The notes under the pieces are model-generated. The model was given only the letters and a program-made list of their open reading frames with translations. It ran no database searches and had not been told where the DNA came from. From positions 1 to 11,271 of the forward strand of contig DATHET010000026.1 of assembly GCA_035490315.1 (NCBI GenBank): a stretch of 11,271 bases of DNA, given 5' to 3'. This DNA is from JADJQU01 sp035490315. Lineage in GTDB: Bacteria > Planctomycetota > UBA1135 > GCA-002686595. The position numbers and the translations under genes were made by a program. Shown here piece by piece: positions 1 to 7,141 of the stretch. The stretch's first letter is position 1. Each line of letters begins with the position of its first letter.

Positions 1-76
1 ATTCGTCCGGAGTCGTGCGGGCATCCCGCGCGCCGCGTATGCGGCGCGCGGGATGCCCGCACGACTCCGGACGAAT
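1..76. repeat. Perfect 36-bp inverted repeat with 4-nt loop
   Basis: Bases 1-36 are exactly the reverse complement of bases 41-76, and the loop is GTAT. The stem is very G/C-rich in its inner half. It lies 17 bp past the stop codon of the OPT transporter gene (minus strand), so it could act as a transcription-terminating or mRNA-stabilising hairpin. However, it has no T tract on either side and is far longer and more perfect than ordinary intrinsic terminators. Because the left arm starts at base 1, the repeat may run further left, or it may be a fold-back artefact at a contig end. The sequence is certain; its function is not. Confidence 0.9.
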
Positions 77-93
77 TCACCTGACTCCGTACG

Positions 94-1857
94 CTACTTG
101 AGAACCGCGATGACGCCCGCCGCGATCAGGATCGGGAGGATGATCGCGACCAGCGCTTCGCCGGCGATGAAGCCCGAGGCCAGGGGCAAAACCCACGTGT
201 TGCTGCCCTGAGGGTCGCGCTTGCGGGCGACGAATTCGATGAACGCGCCGATCACCATCGTCACCACGGCGCTGGCGGGGATCAGCATGCCGATACCGAT
301 GCCGGTCGGCGAAGGGATCCAGTCGCGCGATTTCGACTTCTGCTCGAGCACGCTGAAAGTGATTCCGAGCACCACGGCGATGCCAAGCGCCCAGATCGCG
401 CTGGGATGCAACACGCTGAATCCCTTGCTGAGCAGCTTCGCGAAGCCCACCCACTTCTGCGAGATCGGGCTCGAGAGCCCGTGCTCCCCGCCGACGCCAT
501 ACGCCTTCTTCAGCAGGGGATAGGCGAACGAGACCGCAACCGCTCCGACGGGCACCGCCAGCAATTGGATGTACGTGATGTACTTCGGCGTCGAGCCGAC
601 CATGTCGCCCGTCTTGTAGCTCTGCATCAAGCCCTCGGACTCGGCGACGATCGATCCGGTGACAGCGCTCGCCTGCATGTTGGCCTGAATGCTGCCGGGC
701 GCGATCACGCCGAACACTCCTTGCATCAGGTTCGACAAGGCGCTGATCGGGCCCCAGTTCGTCTCGCCGAGCACCCGCAAGCCGACGAGCATCAAGGGCA
801 GGGTGAGCAGGATCGCGACCACGGTCTGCCACATCGGGAGACCCAGGCTGTAGTGCTGCACGAGCACGAGGGCGATCGCCGAGAGGATCGAGCCGATCAC
901 TACCCAGCGCATCGGAAAATCTCCGGTCTCCACGTGGGCGCCGGAGAACTGCTTGAACGTCTTGACGAGGATGTTCCACTTCAAGAACAGCGCGGTCAGG
1001 CCGCCCGCGACCATCATCCCCGTCGCGGGCCACATGACCCAGAGCAGGATGTCACCCTTTTTCGCGCCGGCAGGAATGATTCCGAAGTGAGCGAGGACCA
1101 CTGGCGCGATGATCCACGACAAACTCATTCCGACGGCCATGTTCGCGCAGATGCGCAGGCCGATGATCATGCCCGAACCGAGGTTGAGAAGGCTCAGCGA
1201 GATACCGACTCCAGTGACTTCGGAGAACTTGTTGAGGTGCAGCGCAATGTCGTCCTTCAACCAGACGAAGACCTTGCGCATGATCAGCACGCCGAGGATG
1301 ACCGACACGATCAAGCCGCTGAACATCGCGCGCGCCGCGCGCTTGCCCGTCGCTCCTCGCTCGTCGAGCACGATCAGCGTCTCCCCCGCCGCGAATCCGT
1401 CCACGAAGGGCAGCTTCTCGTCGATGATGAAGTGACGCCGCAGCGGCACGGCGAGCAGCACGCCGAGCATCCCAGCCGTCGTCAGCCACAAGAAAGTCTG
1501 CAGCGGCGTGAGACTGAGATTCACACCGAGCGTGGGATCCTCGGTCAGCATGTCGAAGGCCGCCAGCACCGTGCACAGGAAGGCCGTCTGCCCGGCGATC
1601 GTTCCGGCCGCCTGTGCCAGGTTGCTCTCGCGCTTCAAGCTGACGCCGCGCGACAACGCCGCGAGTGCCATCCAGCCGAAGAAGGCCGAGACCACGGCGA
1701 TGTTCGGGCCGAAACCAAGCTTGAGCACCACATAGGGATACGAGCCGCCGATCACCACCGCGACCAGCAGCGCGACGATCACCGCGCGCAGCGTGAACTC
1801 GCGTTCGGGTCTGATCATCCCCACCGGGGTCGACGCTGCGAGCGGCTGTTCCTTCAT
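94..1857 (-). CDS. OPT family oligopeptide/metal-chelate transporter
   Basis: This 587-residue, strongly hydrophobic inner-membrane protein has a dozen or more candidate membrane segments, as expected for the OPT (oligopeptide transporter) family. That family imports small peptides or peptide-like metal chelates, probably with protons. Family-like motifs are GGSYPY (residues 37-42) followed by KLGFGPN, ETNWGPIS (365-372) in the middle, and SGFIAGEAL (561-569) before the last helix. The ATG at 1857 gives a short cytoplasmic tail before the first helix at about residue 22. A start at 1920 would add 21 residues and overlap the divergent oxygenase start at 1910, so it was not chosen. No clear ribosome binding site is visible. 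The gene is divergent from the oxygenase gene across 52 bp and is followed by the large hairpin at 1-76. The family is secure, but the substrate cannot be read from sequence. Confidence 0.9.
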   Translation of the reverse strand: MKEQPLAASTPVGMIRPEREFTLRAVIVALLVAVVIGGSYPYVVLKLGFGPNIAVVSAFFGWMALAALSRGVSLKRESNLAQAAGTIAGQTAFLCTVLAAFDMLTEDPTLGVNLSLTPLQTFLWLTTAGMLGVLLAVPLRRHFIIDEKLPFVDGFAAGETLIVLDERGATGKRAARAMFSGLIVSVILGVLIMRKVFVWLKDDIALHLNKFSEVTGVGISLSLLNLGSGMIIGLRICANMAVGMSLSWIIAPVVLAHFGIIPAGAKKGDILLWVMWPATGMMVAGGLTALFLKWNILVKTFKQFSGAHVETGDFPMRWVVIGSILSAIALVLVQHYSLGLPMWQTVVAILLTLPLMLVGLRVLGETNWGPISALSNLMQGVFGVIAPGSIQANMQASAVTGSIVAESEGLMQSYKTGDMVGSTPKYITYIQLLAVPVGAVAVSFAYPLLKKAYGVGGEHGLSSPISQKWVGFAKLLSKGFSVLHPSAIWALGIAVVLGITFSVLEQKSKSRDWIPSPTGIGIGMLIPASAVVTMVIGAFIEFVARKRDPQGSNTWVLPLASGFIAGEALVAIILPILIAAGVIAVLK

Positions 1858-1909
1858 GCCGCGAAGGCTAGCATCCGCGGCGCGCCCGATCCTCGCTAAG
1901 ATCCCTGGT

Positions 1910-2734
1910 GTGGAGAACACGGTTCGAACCAGCCGCCGCGACGGGCCGATCTATCGGGTCAGCGAGGACGAAAAAGCGCGCTTCCGCCGCGACGGATTCG
2001 TGCACCTCGAGGGCGTGTTGTCCGACGAGGAGCTGGCGGGGATCAGCGCCGATTACGACCGCTTCCTCCGGCGCGAGATCGCCGTGCCCGGCAAGGACCT
2101 GTGCGACATGTCGGGCGACTACGGCCGGACCTTCGAGCAGTACTCGATCGTCAACGTGATGTTGCCGCGGCGTTATTACCCGGCCTGGCAAGGAAATCTC
2201 TACGAGCAGCGCGCCGCGAGCATCGCCGCGGCCCTGCACGGTCCGGGGATGGTGATCGATTACGACCAGCTGCTCGCCAAGCGTCCGTTCAAGGACGACG
2301 CGGTGTTCGAGTGGCACCAGGACCAGGCCTACTGGCCGGTGCTGCCCGATTCGCGCACGGCGACCTGCTGGCTCGCGGTCGACGATTCGACGCTCGAGAA
2401 CGGCTGCATGCGCTTCGTACCCGGCTCGCATCTGCTTCCGCTGCGGCCGCATCGGCCGCTGAAGAACGATCGCGGCGATTCGCACACGCTTTTGACCGAC
2501 GTCGATCCCACTCGCGACGAGATCCGCCCCGTGCCGATCCGCCGCGGCGACATCACGGTGCACAACGAGCGCGTGCTGCACAGCTCTGGGGGCAACGTCA
2601 CGGCGGGCTGGCGGCGCGCGTACATCGTCGCTTTTCGCGCGGCGGCGAGCGTGGCCGAGGAGCGTCGCCTGGGGTTCACCCACTCGCACAACGACGCTCG
2701 CGAAGTGCTGGACCAGGTTCCCGGCGCGAAGTGA
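1910..2734 (+). CDS. Phytanoyl-CoA dioxygenase (PhyH) family Fe(II)/2-oxoglutarate oxygenase
   Basis: The 274-residue product is a cytoplasmic, non-haem Fe(II)/2-oxoglutarate oxygenase of the PhyH family, which hydroxylates small molecules or lipids using O2 and 2-oxoglutarate. The iron triad is visible as H136 and D138 (in EWHQDQ) and H224 (in VLHSSGGN). R235 or R236 lies where the 2-oxoglutarate carboxylate is normally bound. The N-terminus (FRRDGFVHLEGVLSDEEL) is the usual opening of the fold. The GTG at 1910 was chosen because the conserved region begins about 14 residues later. An in-frame ATG at 1856 is possible but would overlap the divergent transporter start. No strong ribosome binding site is visible. 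Its TGA stop overlaps the GTG start of the aldose epimerase, so the two are probably co-translated. All catalytic residues are present; the substrate is unknown. Confidence 0.88.
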   Translation: MENTVRTSRRDGPIYRVSEDEKARFRRDGFVHLEGVLSDEELAGISADYDRFLRREIAVPGKDLCDMSGDYGRTFEQYSIVNVMLPRRYYPAWQGNLYEQRAASIAAALHGPGMVIDYDQLLAKRPFKDDAVFEWHQDQAYWPVLPDSRTATCWLAVDDSTLENGCMRFVPGSHLLPLRPHRPLKNDRGDSHTLLTDVDPTRDEIRPVPIRRGDITVHNERVLHSSGGNVTAGWRRAYIVAFRAAASVAEERRLGFTHSHNDAREVLDQVPGAK

Positions 2735-3753
2735 GCGCCCCGCGCGTCGAGGATTGGGGCCTGACCGCGCAAGGCGAGCGCGGCCTGTTGTTCACGCTCG
2801 AGGGCGAGGGAATCCGCGCGCGGATCTCGAATTTCGGAGCTTGCGTCGTGTCGCTCGAAGTCGCGGATCGCACGGGCGAAATGGCCGACGTCGTGCTGGG
2901 CTTCGACACGCTCGCGGAGTACGAATCGGCGCGCAATCCCTATTTCGGCGGGATCGTCGGCCGCGTCGCGAATCGCCTCGGCGGTGCGAACTTTGAGCTC
3001 GATGGGCGCAGGCACGTCCTCGACCCCAACGAAGGCCGCCATCATCTGCACGGTGGCTCGCGCGGCTTCGATCGTTATCTTTGGGCGGCGAGAGCGGTGC
3101 GCGGAAAATCAGGCGTGAATTTCCGCCGGCGCAGTCCCGCGGGAGAGTCGGGGTATCCGGGGAATCTGGATGTCCGCGTGACTTACGTCCTCGGGGCGGA
3201 GCGGACGCTCGAGATCGTGTACGACGCCGTGAGCGATGCGCTGACGCCGATCAACCTCACGCAGCACACGTATTTCAATCTCGCGGGAAGCGGGACGATC
3301 CTCGGGCACAACCTGGAGCTGCGCGCGAATCGTTACGTCGTGGTTGACAGCGAGCTCATTCCGACCGGCGAATTGCGCGGCGTCGAGAATACGGAATTCG
3401 ATTTCCGCAGCGAACGGGCGATCGGCCGGGTCCAGACGAGCTACGACATCTGTTACGAGCTAGCGGGCAGGTATTGGAACACGCGGCCGGTGACCGCCTG
3501 CCGATTGAGCGATCCTGGTTCCGGGCGCGTGCTCGAGATCGAGGCCATGCAGCCCGGTCTGCAGCTCTACACCGGGCAGTACCTCGACGGTCTGCAAGGC
3601 AAGCTGGGACGTCTGATTCCGCGCTTCGGCGGCGTCTGCCTCGAAGCGCAGCATTTTCCGGACTCGGTGCACCACGACAACTTCCCTTCGACGATCTTGA
3701 AGCCGGGCGATCACTACCTGCGCGTGATGCGCTGGCGATTCTCGAACACTTGA
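2731..3753 (+). CDS. galM: Aldose 1-epimerase (galactose mutarotase family)
   Basis: The 340-residue protein interconverts the alpha and beta anomers of free aldoses such as galactose or glucose. The length is typical of GalM. Landmarks appear in order: NPYFGGIVGRVANR, the HLHGG motif with H107, INLTQHTYFNL with H179 as the proposed catalytic acid, and CLEAQHFPD with E305 as the catalytic base. These match the active-site His, His and Glu pattern of characterised mutarotases. The start is the GTG at 2731, whose bases 2-4 context (GTGA) form the stop of the preceding oxygenase gene. The same frame is open further upstream, but that stretch lies over the oxygenase gene and is not epimerase-like. 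No signal peptide is visible, so it is probably cytoplasmic. The gene converges with the glycosyltransferase, leaving 3 bp between stops. The true sugar may differ from galactose. Confidence 0.92.
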   Translation: MSAPRVEDWGLTAQGERGLLFTLEGEGIRARISNFGACVVSLEVADRTGEMADVVLGFDTLAEYESARNPYFGGIVGRVANRLGGANFELDGRRHVLDPNEGRHHLHGGSRGFDRYLWAARAVRGKSGVNFRRRSPAGESGYPGNLDVRVTYVLGAERTLEIVYDAVSDALTPINLTQHTYFNLAGSGTILGHNLELRANRYVVVDSELIPTGELRGVENTEFDFRSERAIGRVQTSYDICYELAGRYWNTRPVTACRLSDPGSGRVLEIEAMQPGLQLYTGQYLDGLQGKLGRLIPRFGGVCLEAQHFPDSVHHDNFPSTILKPGDHYLRVMRWRFSNT

Positions 3754-3756
3754 GCG

Positions 3757-4941
3757 TCAGCGCGCGGAGCCGGAGCGCTTTGCGCACAGCTCCTCGAAGA
3801 GTCGCTCGAATCGCAGGGCCTGCGAGCCCCAGGAATATTTCTCGATCGCGATCGCGCGGCCGTTCGCAGCGAGTTTCTTTGCAAGCGACGGGTTGGAGAG
3901 CACTTCGCCCACAGCCGTCGCGAAGGCCGCGGGCTCGTCACGGATCAGCACGTTTTCCCCCTCGCGTGCATCCAATCCCCCAATCGACTGCGAGGACGCG
4001 ACGACCGGCAAGGCCATGGCCCAGGCCTGCAGGACCTTGTTCTTGATGCCTGCGCCGAGCCGCATCGGACAGACGAAGACGCTCGCACGCCCGAGGTGCT
4101 CGCGAATATCAGGCAGCGTCCCGCTGACCAGGATCCGATCCGACGCCAGCGCGCGGATTTCCGGCGTGGGATCGCGACCGATCAGTTCGAGCCGCAGCTC
4201 GGCCCTCGTGTTCCACAAGAGCGGCATGATGTCCCGACACAGCGTGAGCGCTGCGTCGATGTTCGGCCCGAACTGCATATTGCCCTCGAACGCGATGCGA
4301 TTCGGATCGGGCGGATTCGCGCTCGGATGGAAGTACTCGGCGTCGACGCCGTTGGGGATCGTCTCGACGCGCGAACTCGGAAAGCAGCGCGCGTAGTGCG
4401 CCGAGTCCAACTCCGAGGAATAGACGTTCGCCAGGACTCGTGCGCTGATCTTGCGATTGATCCGGCGATAGATCAGCAGCGTCCGAAGCACGCGCGGCTT
4501 GTCCGACCACGCAGCGTGCTCGAGCGCTCGGGTGAAAGTAATCTCCGGCTCGTCGATGGAATCGACCACGACCGGTGGCGAAGCTCCCAGCGGCGGAAGG
4601 TTCCCCAACATCAGACCGCCGATGTCGAGCACCAGGTCGCAGCGCGGCAGGGCCGCAGCCACGGCGCTCTTCATCTCCGCGCTCTCCGGCGAGAAATGGC
4701 GCGAAGACAGCGACGAAAACACGCGTTTCGCGAGCGACCGCGACTCTTCGATCGGACGCAACAGCAGTGTGAAGCGATCGAACACCGCGCTCGATTCCCC
4801 GTCGAGCTCCTGCCCAGCCTTCGCGAAGCAAAGCAGCTCGAACGAGTGCGCCGCCCTCATCCGCCGCGCGACATTGACGAAACGCAGCCCGTCCCCCGAC
4901 TGCAATCGCAACGGCTTCGCGGCAAGGACGAGGATTCTCAT
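3757..4941 (-). CDS. GT4-type glycosyltransferase (GT-B fold)
   Basis: This 394-residue protein resembles GT4 glycosyltransferases that use nucleotide-sugars to build LPS, capsule or exopolysaccharide at the inner face of the cytoplasmic membrane. The N-terminal half starts with a Rossmann-like strand (MRILVLAAKP). The hinge carries IPNGVDAEYFHP (residues 195-206), and the C-terminal half has AFEGNMQF (217-224), RLELIGRDP and the donor-site segment GAGIKNKVLQAWAM (296-309) followed by LPVVAS. Relatives usually have Glu in the KVLEAMA-type motif; here that position is Gln305 and the following Gly of GxPVV is Leu311. No signal peptide or membrane span is seen. The ATG at 4941 sits directly behind a 7-bp inverted repeat (4942-4972). 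It lies downstream of LPS genes on the same strand, which suggests a surface-glycan role. Donor and acceptor are unknown. Confidence 0.85.
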   Translation of the reverse strand: MRILVLAAKPLRLQSGDGLRFVNVARRMRAAHSFELLCFAKAGQELDGESSAVFDRFTLLLRPIEESRSLAKRVFSSLSSRHFSPESAEMKSAVAAALPRCDLVLDIGGLMLGNLPPLGASPPVVVDSIDEPEITFTRALEHAAWSDKPRVLRTLLIYRRINRKISARVLANVYSSELDSAHYARCFPSSRVETIPNGVDAEYFHPSANPPDPNRIAFEGNMQFGPNIDAALTLCRDIMPLLWNTRAELRLELIGRDPTPEIRALASDRILVSGTLPDIREHLGRASVFVCPMRLGAGIKNKVLQAWAMALPVVASSQSIGGLDAREGENVLIRDEPAAFATAVGEVLSNPSLAKKLAANGRAIAIEKYSWGSQALRFERLFEELCAKRSGSAR

Positions 4942-4972
4942 GACAGACGATCGTCAGCACTGGAAGTCTGTC
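4942..4972. repeat. Inverted repeat abutting the glycosyltransferase start codon
   Basis: GACAGAC at 4942-4948 is repeated in inverted form as GTCTGTC at 4966-4972. A nested 10-bp palindrome, GACGATCGTC, lies at 4946-4955. The left arm touches the ATG of the minus-strand glycosyltransferase gene. In RNA the hairpin would sit where a ribosome must bind; in DNA it could be an operator. The 17-nt spacing and short arms could also arise by chance. No Shine-Dalgarno sequence is visible in this leader. The rest of 4973-5068 holds no gene or convincing promoter that I can see. Confidence 0.35.
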
Positions 4973-5068
4973 GGCCCACGGAGCCGAGCAAGGTTACCCC
5001 AACCGACTCTGCCGAGTCTCGCGCGGGTCCATCGGGTGCTCTCCCGCTCCGTTGCACCCTCGCTTCGA

Positions 5069-5320
5069 TCAAGCTGCCGCGTTGGCCTTTGCTCGCTCGT
5101 ACAGAGTCTCGGGCGCGATGTCTGCCCCGTTTGGCCACGCCACGGTCCCGCCCTCCAAGAAGAAGCGGCGGAAGTATCCGCGGTCCTTGAGCGGCTCGAA
5201 GACCGGACCACTGAGCCAGGGCAAGAAGTCTACTGTGGCCTCGAGTCCATCATTGAAGGTCAGGTGGATCTCGTACCCCTCGCGAGACTCCGCGTGAACG
5301 ACTGTCGGAAGGAACTGCAT
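5069..5320 (-). CDS. DUF2442 domain protein
   Basis: This small 83-residue protein matches the DUF2442 pattern. It has an N-terminal strand pair (VVHAESREGYEIHLTFNDG), a central VDFLPWLSGPVFEPLKD segment (about residues 31-47), and the diagnostic ending EGGTVAWPNGADIAPETLYE. It fills the family's usual length. The biochemical function is not established; members are often encoded next to DUF4160 proteins, as here, and the pair has the layout of a toxin-antitoxin-like module. The ATG at 5320 is 10 bp after the DUF4160 stop codon. It is preceded by AGGCAGG (complement of 5326-5332), a plausible ribosome binding site about 5 nt from the start. Third positions are less G/C-rich than in the LPS genes, suggesting later arrival. 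Family assignment is good; the role is unknown. Confidence 0.85.
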   Translation of the reverse strand: MQFLPTVVHAESREGYEIHLTFNDGLEATVDFLPWLSGPVFEPLKDRGYFRRFFLEGGTVAWPNGADIAPETLYERAKANAAA

Positions 5321-5330
5321 TTCGACCTGC

Positions 5331-5597
5331 CTAGTCCAGGGGAGCGATTCGCTCGATCACCTCACCCGCCTGAATCCGATTCCAATTGGTCTCCAGCTCC
5401 GAGCGGTGCGCCGTAGCCCACTCGCGGATCATCCGCTGAGCGGTTCGCGATTGTAGATGACCGGCAAGCAACTCGCCATCGAACGTGAAGGTTGCTTGCT
5501 GTCCCTGATGCTCCGCGTGGAAGTGCGCTACGCCATGTTCTCGATAGAACATGCGGATGATGATCCCGAAAAAGACCGAGATGACCGGCACCGTCAC
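5331..5597 (-). CDS. DUF4160 domain protein
   Basis: This 88-residue protein matches DUF4160 over its full length: PVISVFFGIIIRMFYREHG at the start, the histidine-rich GVAHFHAEHQGQ motif (about residues 22-33), a strand with FDGELLAGHL, then a helix with REWATAHRSELETNWNRIQAGE and a terminal IERIAPLD. The function is unproven. It is the upstream partner of the DUF2442 gene, an arrangement repeated in many bacteria. The start shown is a GTG at 5597; a second in-frame GTG at 5591 gives an N-terminus (PVISVFFG) closer to the usual family opening and may be the real start. No convincing Shine-Dalgarno lies before either. Codon choice (TAT, GTA, CTA, CAA, GGA, CAT) differs from the neighbouring LPS genes, consistent with horizontal gain. 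The 74 bp between this gene and hldE contain only weak dyads. Confidence 0.85.
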   Translation of the reverse strand: MTVPVISVFFGIIIRMFYREHGVAHFHAEHQGQQATFTFDGELLAGHLQSRTAQRMIREWATAHRSELETNWNRIQAGEVIERIAPLD

Positions 5598-5671
5598 ATA
5601 CTAGCCAACCATTCCCGCGGCGGGCTCGGACTGATCGAATCCAACTCTTCGAGTGGCCTGCGAGAGAGCTT

Positions 5672-7141
5672 TCAGCACTGCCCGCCCGCCCCACCGCGCT
5701 CGAGGATTGCCGTCGTCGAACGGCCAGCGAGCAGCGGCGCGAGCACCACGAAGCCGCCGTGGCTCTCGACCCACTCGCGGCCGACGACGCCCTTGTCCTT
5801 CCAGTCCTCGCCCTTGACGAGGACATTGGGATTGACGCGCTCGACAATCTTCGCCGGCGTGTCCTCGGCAAACGAGGTCGCCGCGTCGACCATCTCGAGC
5901 GCAGCGAGCACTTCGAGCCGATCGCCGAGCGGATTGACTGGTCGCGTCGGGCCCTTCATGCGGCGCACGCTGTCGTCGTCGTTGACGCCGACGACCAGCA
6001 CGTCGCCCTGCGAGCGCGCGAAGCGCAGGTACTGCACGTGGCCGGCGTGCAGGACATCGAAGCAGCCGTTGGTGAACACGATCTTCAGGCGATCCTTGCG
6101 CCAGCGCTCGAGCACCGTCTCGAGAGTGTCGCCTAGCAGAATCTTGCGGCTGCCCAGCGAGTTGCGGCCGAGTGACGCAGCGAGCTCGCCGCGCGTGACC
6201 GAAGCGGCTCCGCGCTTGCCGACGACGATTCCTGCCGCGTAGTTGGCCAGAGTCACGGCTTGCTCGAGAGGCAGCTTGTCGCCAAGCGCGATCGCCAGAT
6301 GGCTGATCACCGTGTCGCCGGCGCCCGTGACATCGAACACCTGGCGCGCGACGGTCGGCACGTGCCCCGCGGCGCCGTCGCGCGTCATATGGAACATGCC
6401 GTCGCCGCCGAGCGTGATCACGCAGGCGTCGAGCGAAGCGACGCGCATCAAGTCGCGCGCGGCTTGCGGCATGTCTTCAAGAGTTTTCAAGCGCCTCCCG
6501 AGCGCCTCCTCGGCTTCCTTGCGATTCGGCGTGACCAGCGTGGCGCCGGCATAGCGCGAATAGTCGCTGCCCTTGGGGTCGACGAGCACCGGAATCTCGT
6601 GCTTGCGCGCTGCAGCGATCACCGATTCGAGCACGCGCTTGGTCAGCACGCCCTTGCCGTAGTCCGAGAGGATCACGGCCTGAGCTCGCTCGACGCGCGC
6701 GGGCAAGTCGCGGATCAGCCTGGCCTCATGATCGGCCGTGATTTCCGCGGCCTTTTCCCAGTCGACCCGCAGCATCTGCTGCACGCCGCTGATCATGCGC
6801 GTCTTCTCGGTCGTCGGCCGATCCGGATCGACGAGGCAGCAGGAAGCGTCGCAGCCGAGCTCCTCGAACATCCCGCGCATGCGCCGGCCTCGCGAGTCGT
6901 CGCCGACCACGCCGATGATGTCGACCGGACATTCCATCGAGCGCAGGTTCGCGGCGACGTTGCCCGCTCCGCCGAGGCGGTCCTCGCTCTGAGTCGCGGA
7001 TAGCACAGGAATCGGCGCTTCGGGCGAAATGCGCTCGACCTGGCCGGTCACGTAGCGATCGAGGATCAGGTCGCCGATCACGAGGATGCGCGGGCGGCCC
7101 AGGCCCTCGACGACTTCGCGCAGTTGCTTGGCGTGGATCAC
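5672..7141 (-). CDS. hldE: Bifunctional heptose 7-phosphate kinase / heptose 1-phosphate adenylyltransferase HldE
   Basis: The 489-residue enzyme carries two cytoplasmic steps of ADP-heptose synthesis for LPS core: phosphorylation of D-glycero-D-manno-heptose 7-phosphate at C1, and, after a phosphatase step, AMP transfer to heptose 1-phosphate. The N-terminal ribokinase/PfkB domain (about 1-320) shows GDLILDRY (23-30), RISPEAPIPV, GGAGN (57-61) and the DVTGAGDT signature with catalytic base D276. The C-terminal nucleotidyltransferase domain has TNGCFDVLHAGH, whose HxGH is H365-H368, and later VLVKGEDW. Both active sites look intact, and the length is close to that of the E. coli protein. The GTG start at 7141 forms a GTGA overlap with the hldD stop; a GGGA lies about 8 nt before it as a weak ribosome binding site. 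The phosphatase gmhB and isomerase gmhA are not in the window. Confidence 0.96.
   Translation of the reverse strand: MIHAKQLREVVEGLGRPRILVIGDLILDRYVTGQVERISPEAPIPVLSATQSEDRLGGAGNVAANLRSMECPVDIIGVVGDDSRGRRMRGMFEELGCDASCCLVDPDRPTTEKTRMISGVQQMLRVDWEKAAEITADHEARLIRDLPARVERAQAVILSDYGKGVLTKRVLESVIAAARKHEIPVLVDPKGSDYSRYAGATLVTPNRKEAEEALGRRLKTLEDMPQAARDLMRVASLDACVITLGGDGMFHMTRDGAAGHVPTVARQVFDVTGAGDTVISHLAIALGDKLPLEQAVTLANYAAGIVVGKRGAASVTRGELAASLGRNSLGSRKILLGDTLETVLERWRKDRLKIVFTNGCFDVLHAGHVQYLRFARSQGDVLVVGVNDDDSVRRMKGPTRPVNPLGDRLEVLAALEMVDAATSFAEDTPAKIVERVNPNVLVKGEDWKDKGVVGREWVESHGGFVVLAPLLAGRSTTAILERGGAGGQC

Noticed and set aside
406..1899. Open frame of about 497 codons on the plus strand across the transporter gene
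   Set aside because: It is antisense to the clear OPT transporter; the translation is Arg/His/Glu/Asp-rich with no domain, as expected from a G/C-biased gene read backwards.
2101..2730. Upstream extension of the epimerase frame to an ATG at 2101
   Set aside because: The extra segment overlaps the oxygenase gene and is Arg/Ala-rich, without similarity to mutarotases; the GTG at 2731 gives the normal length.
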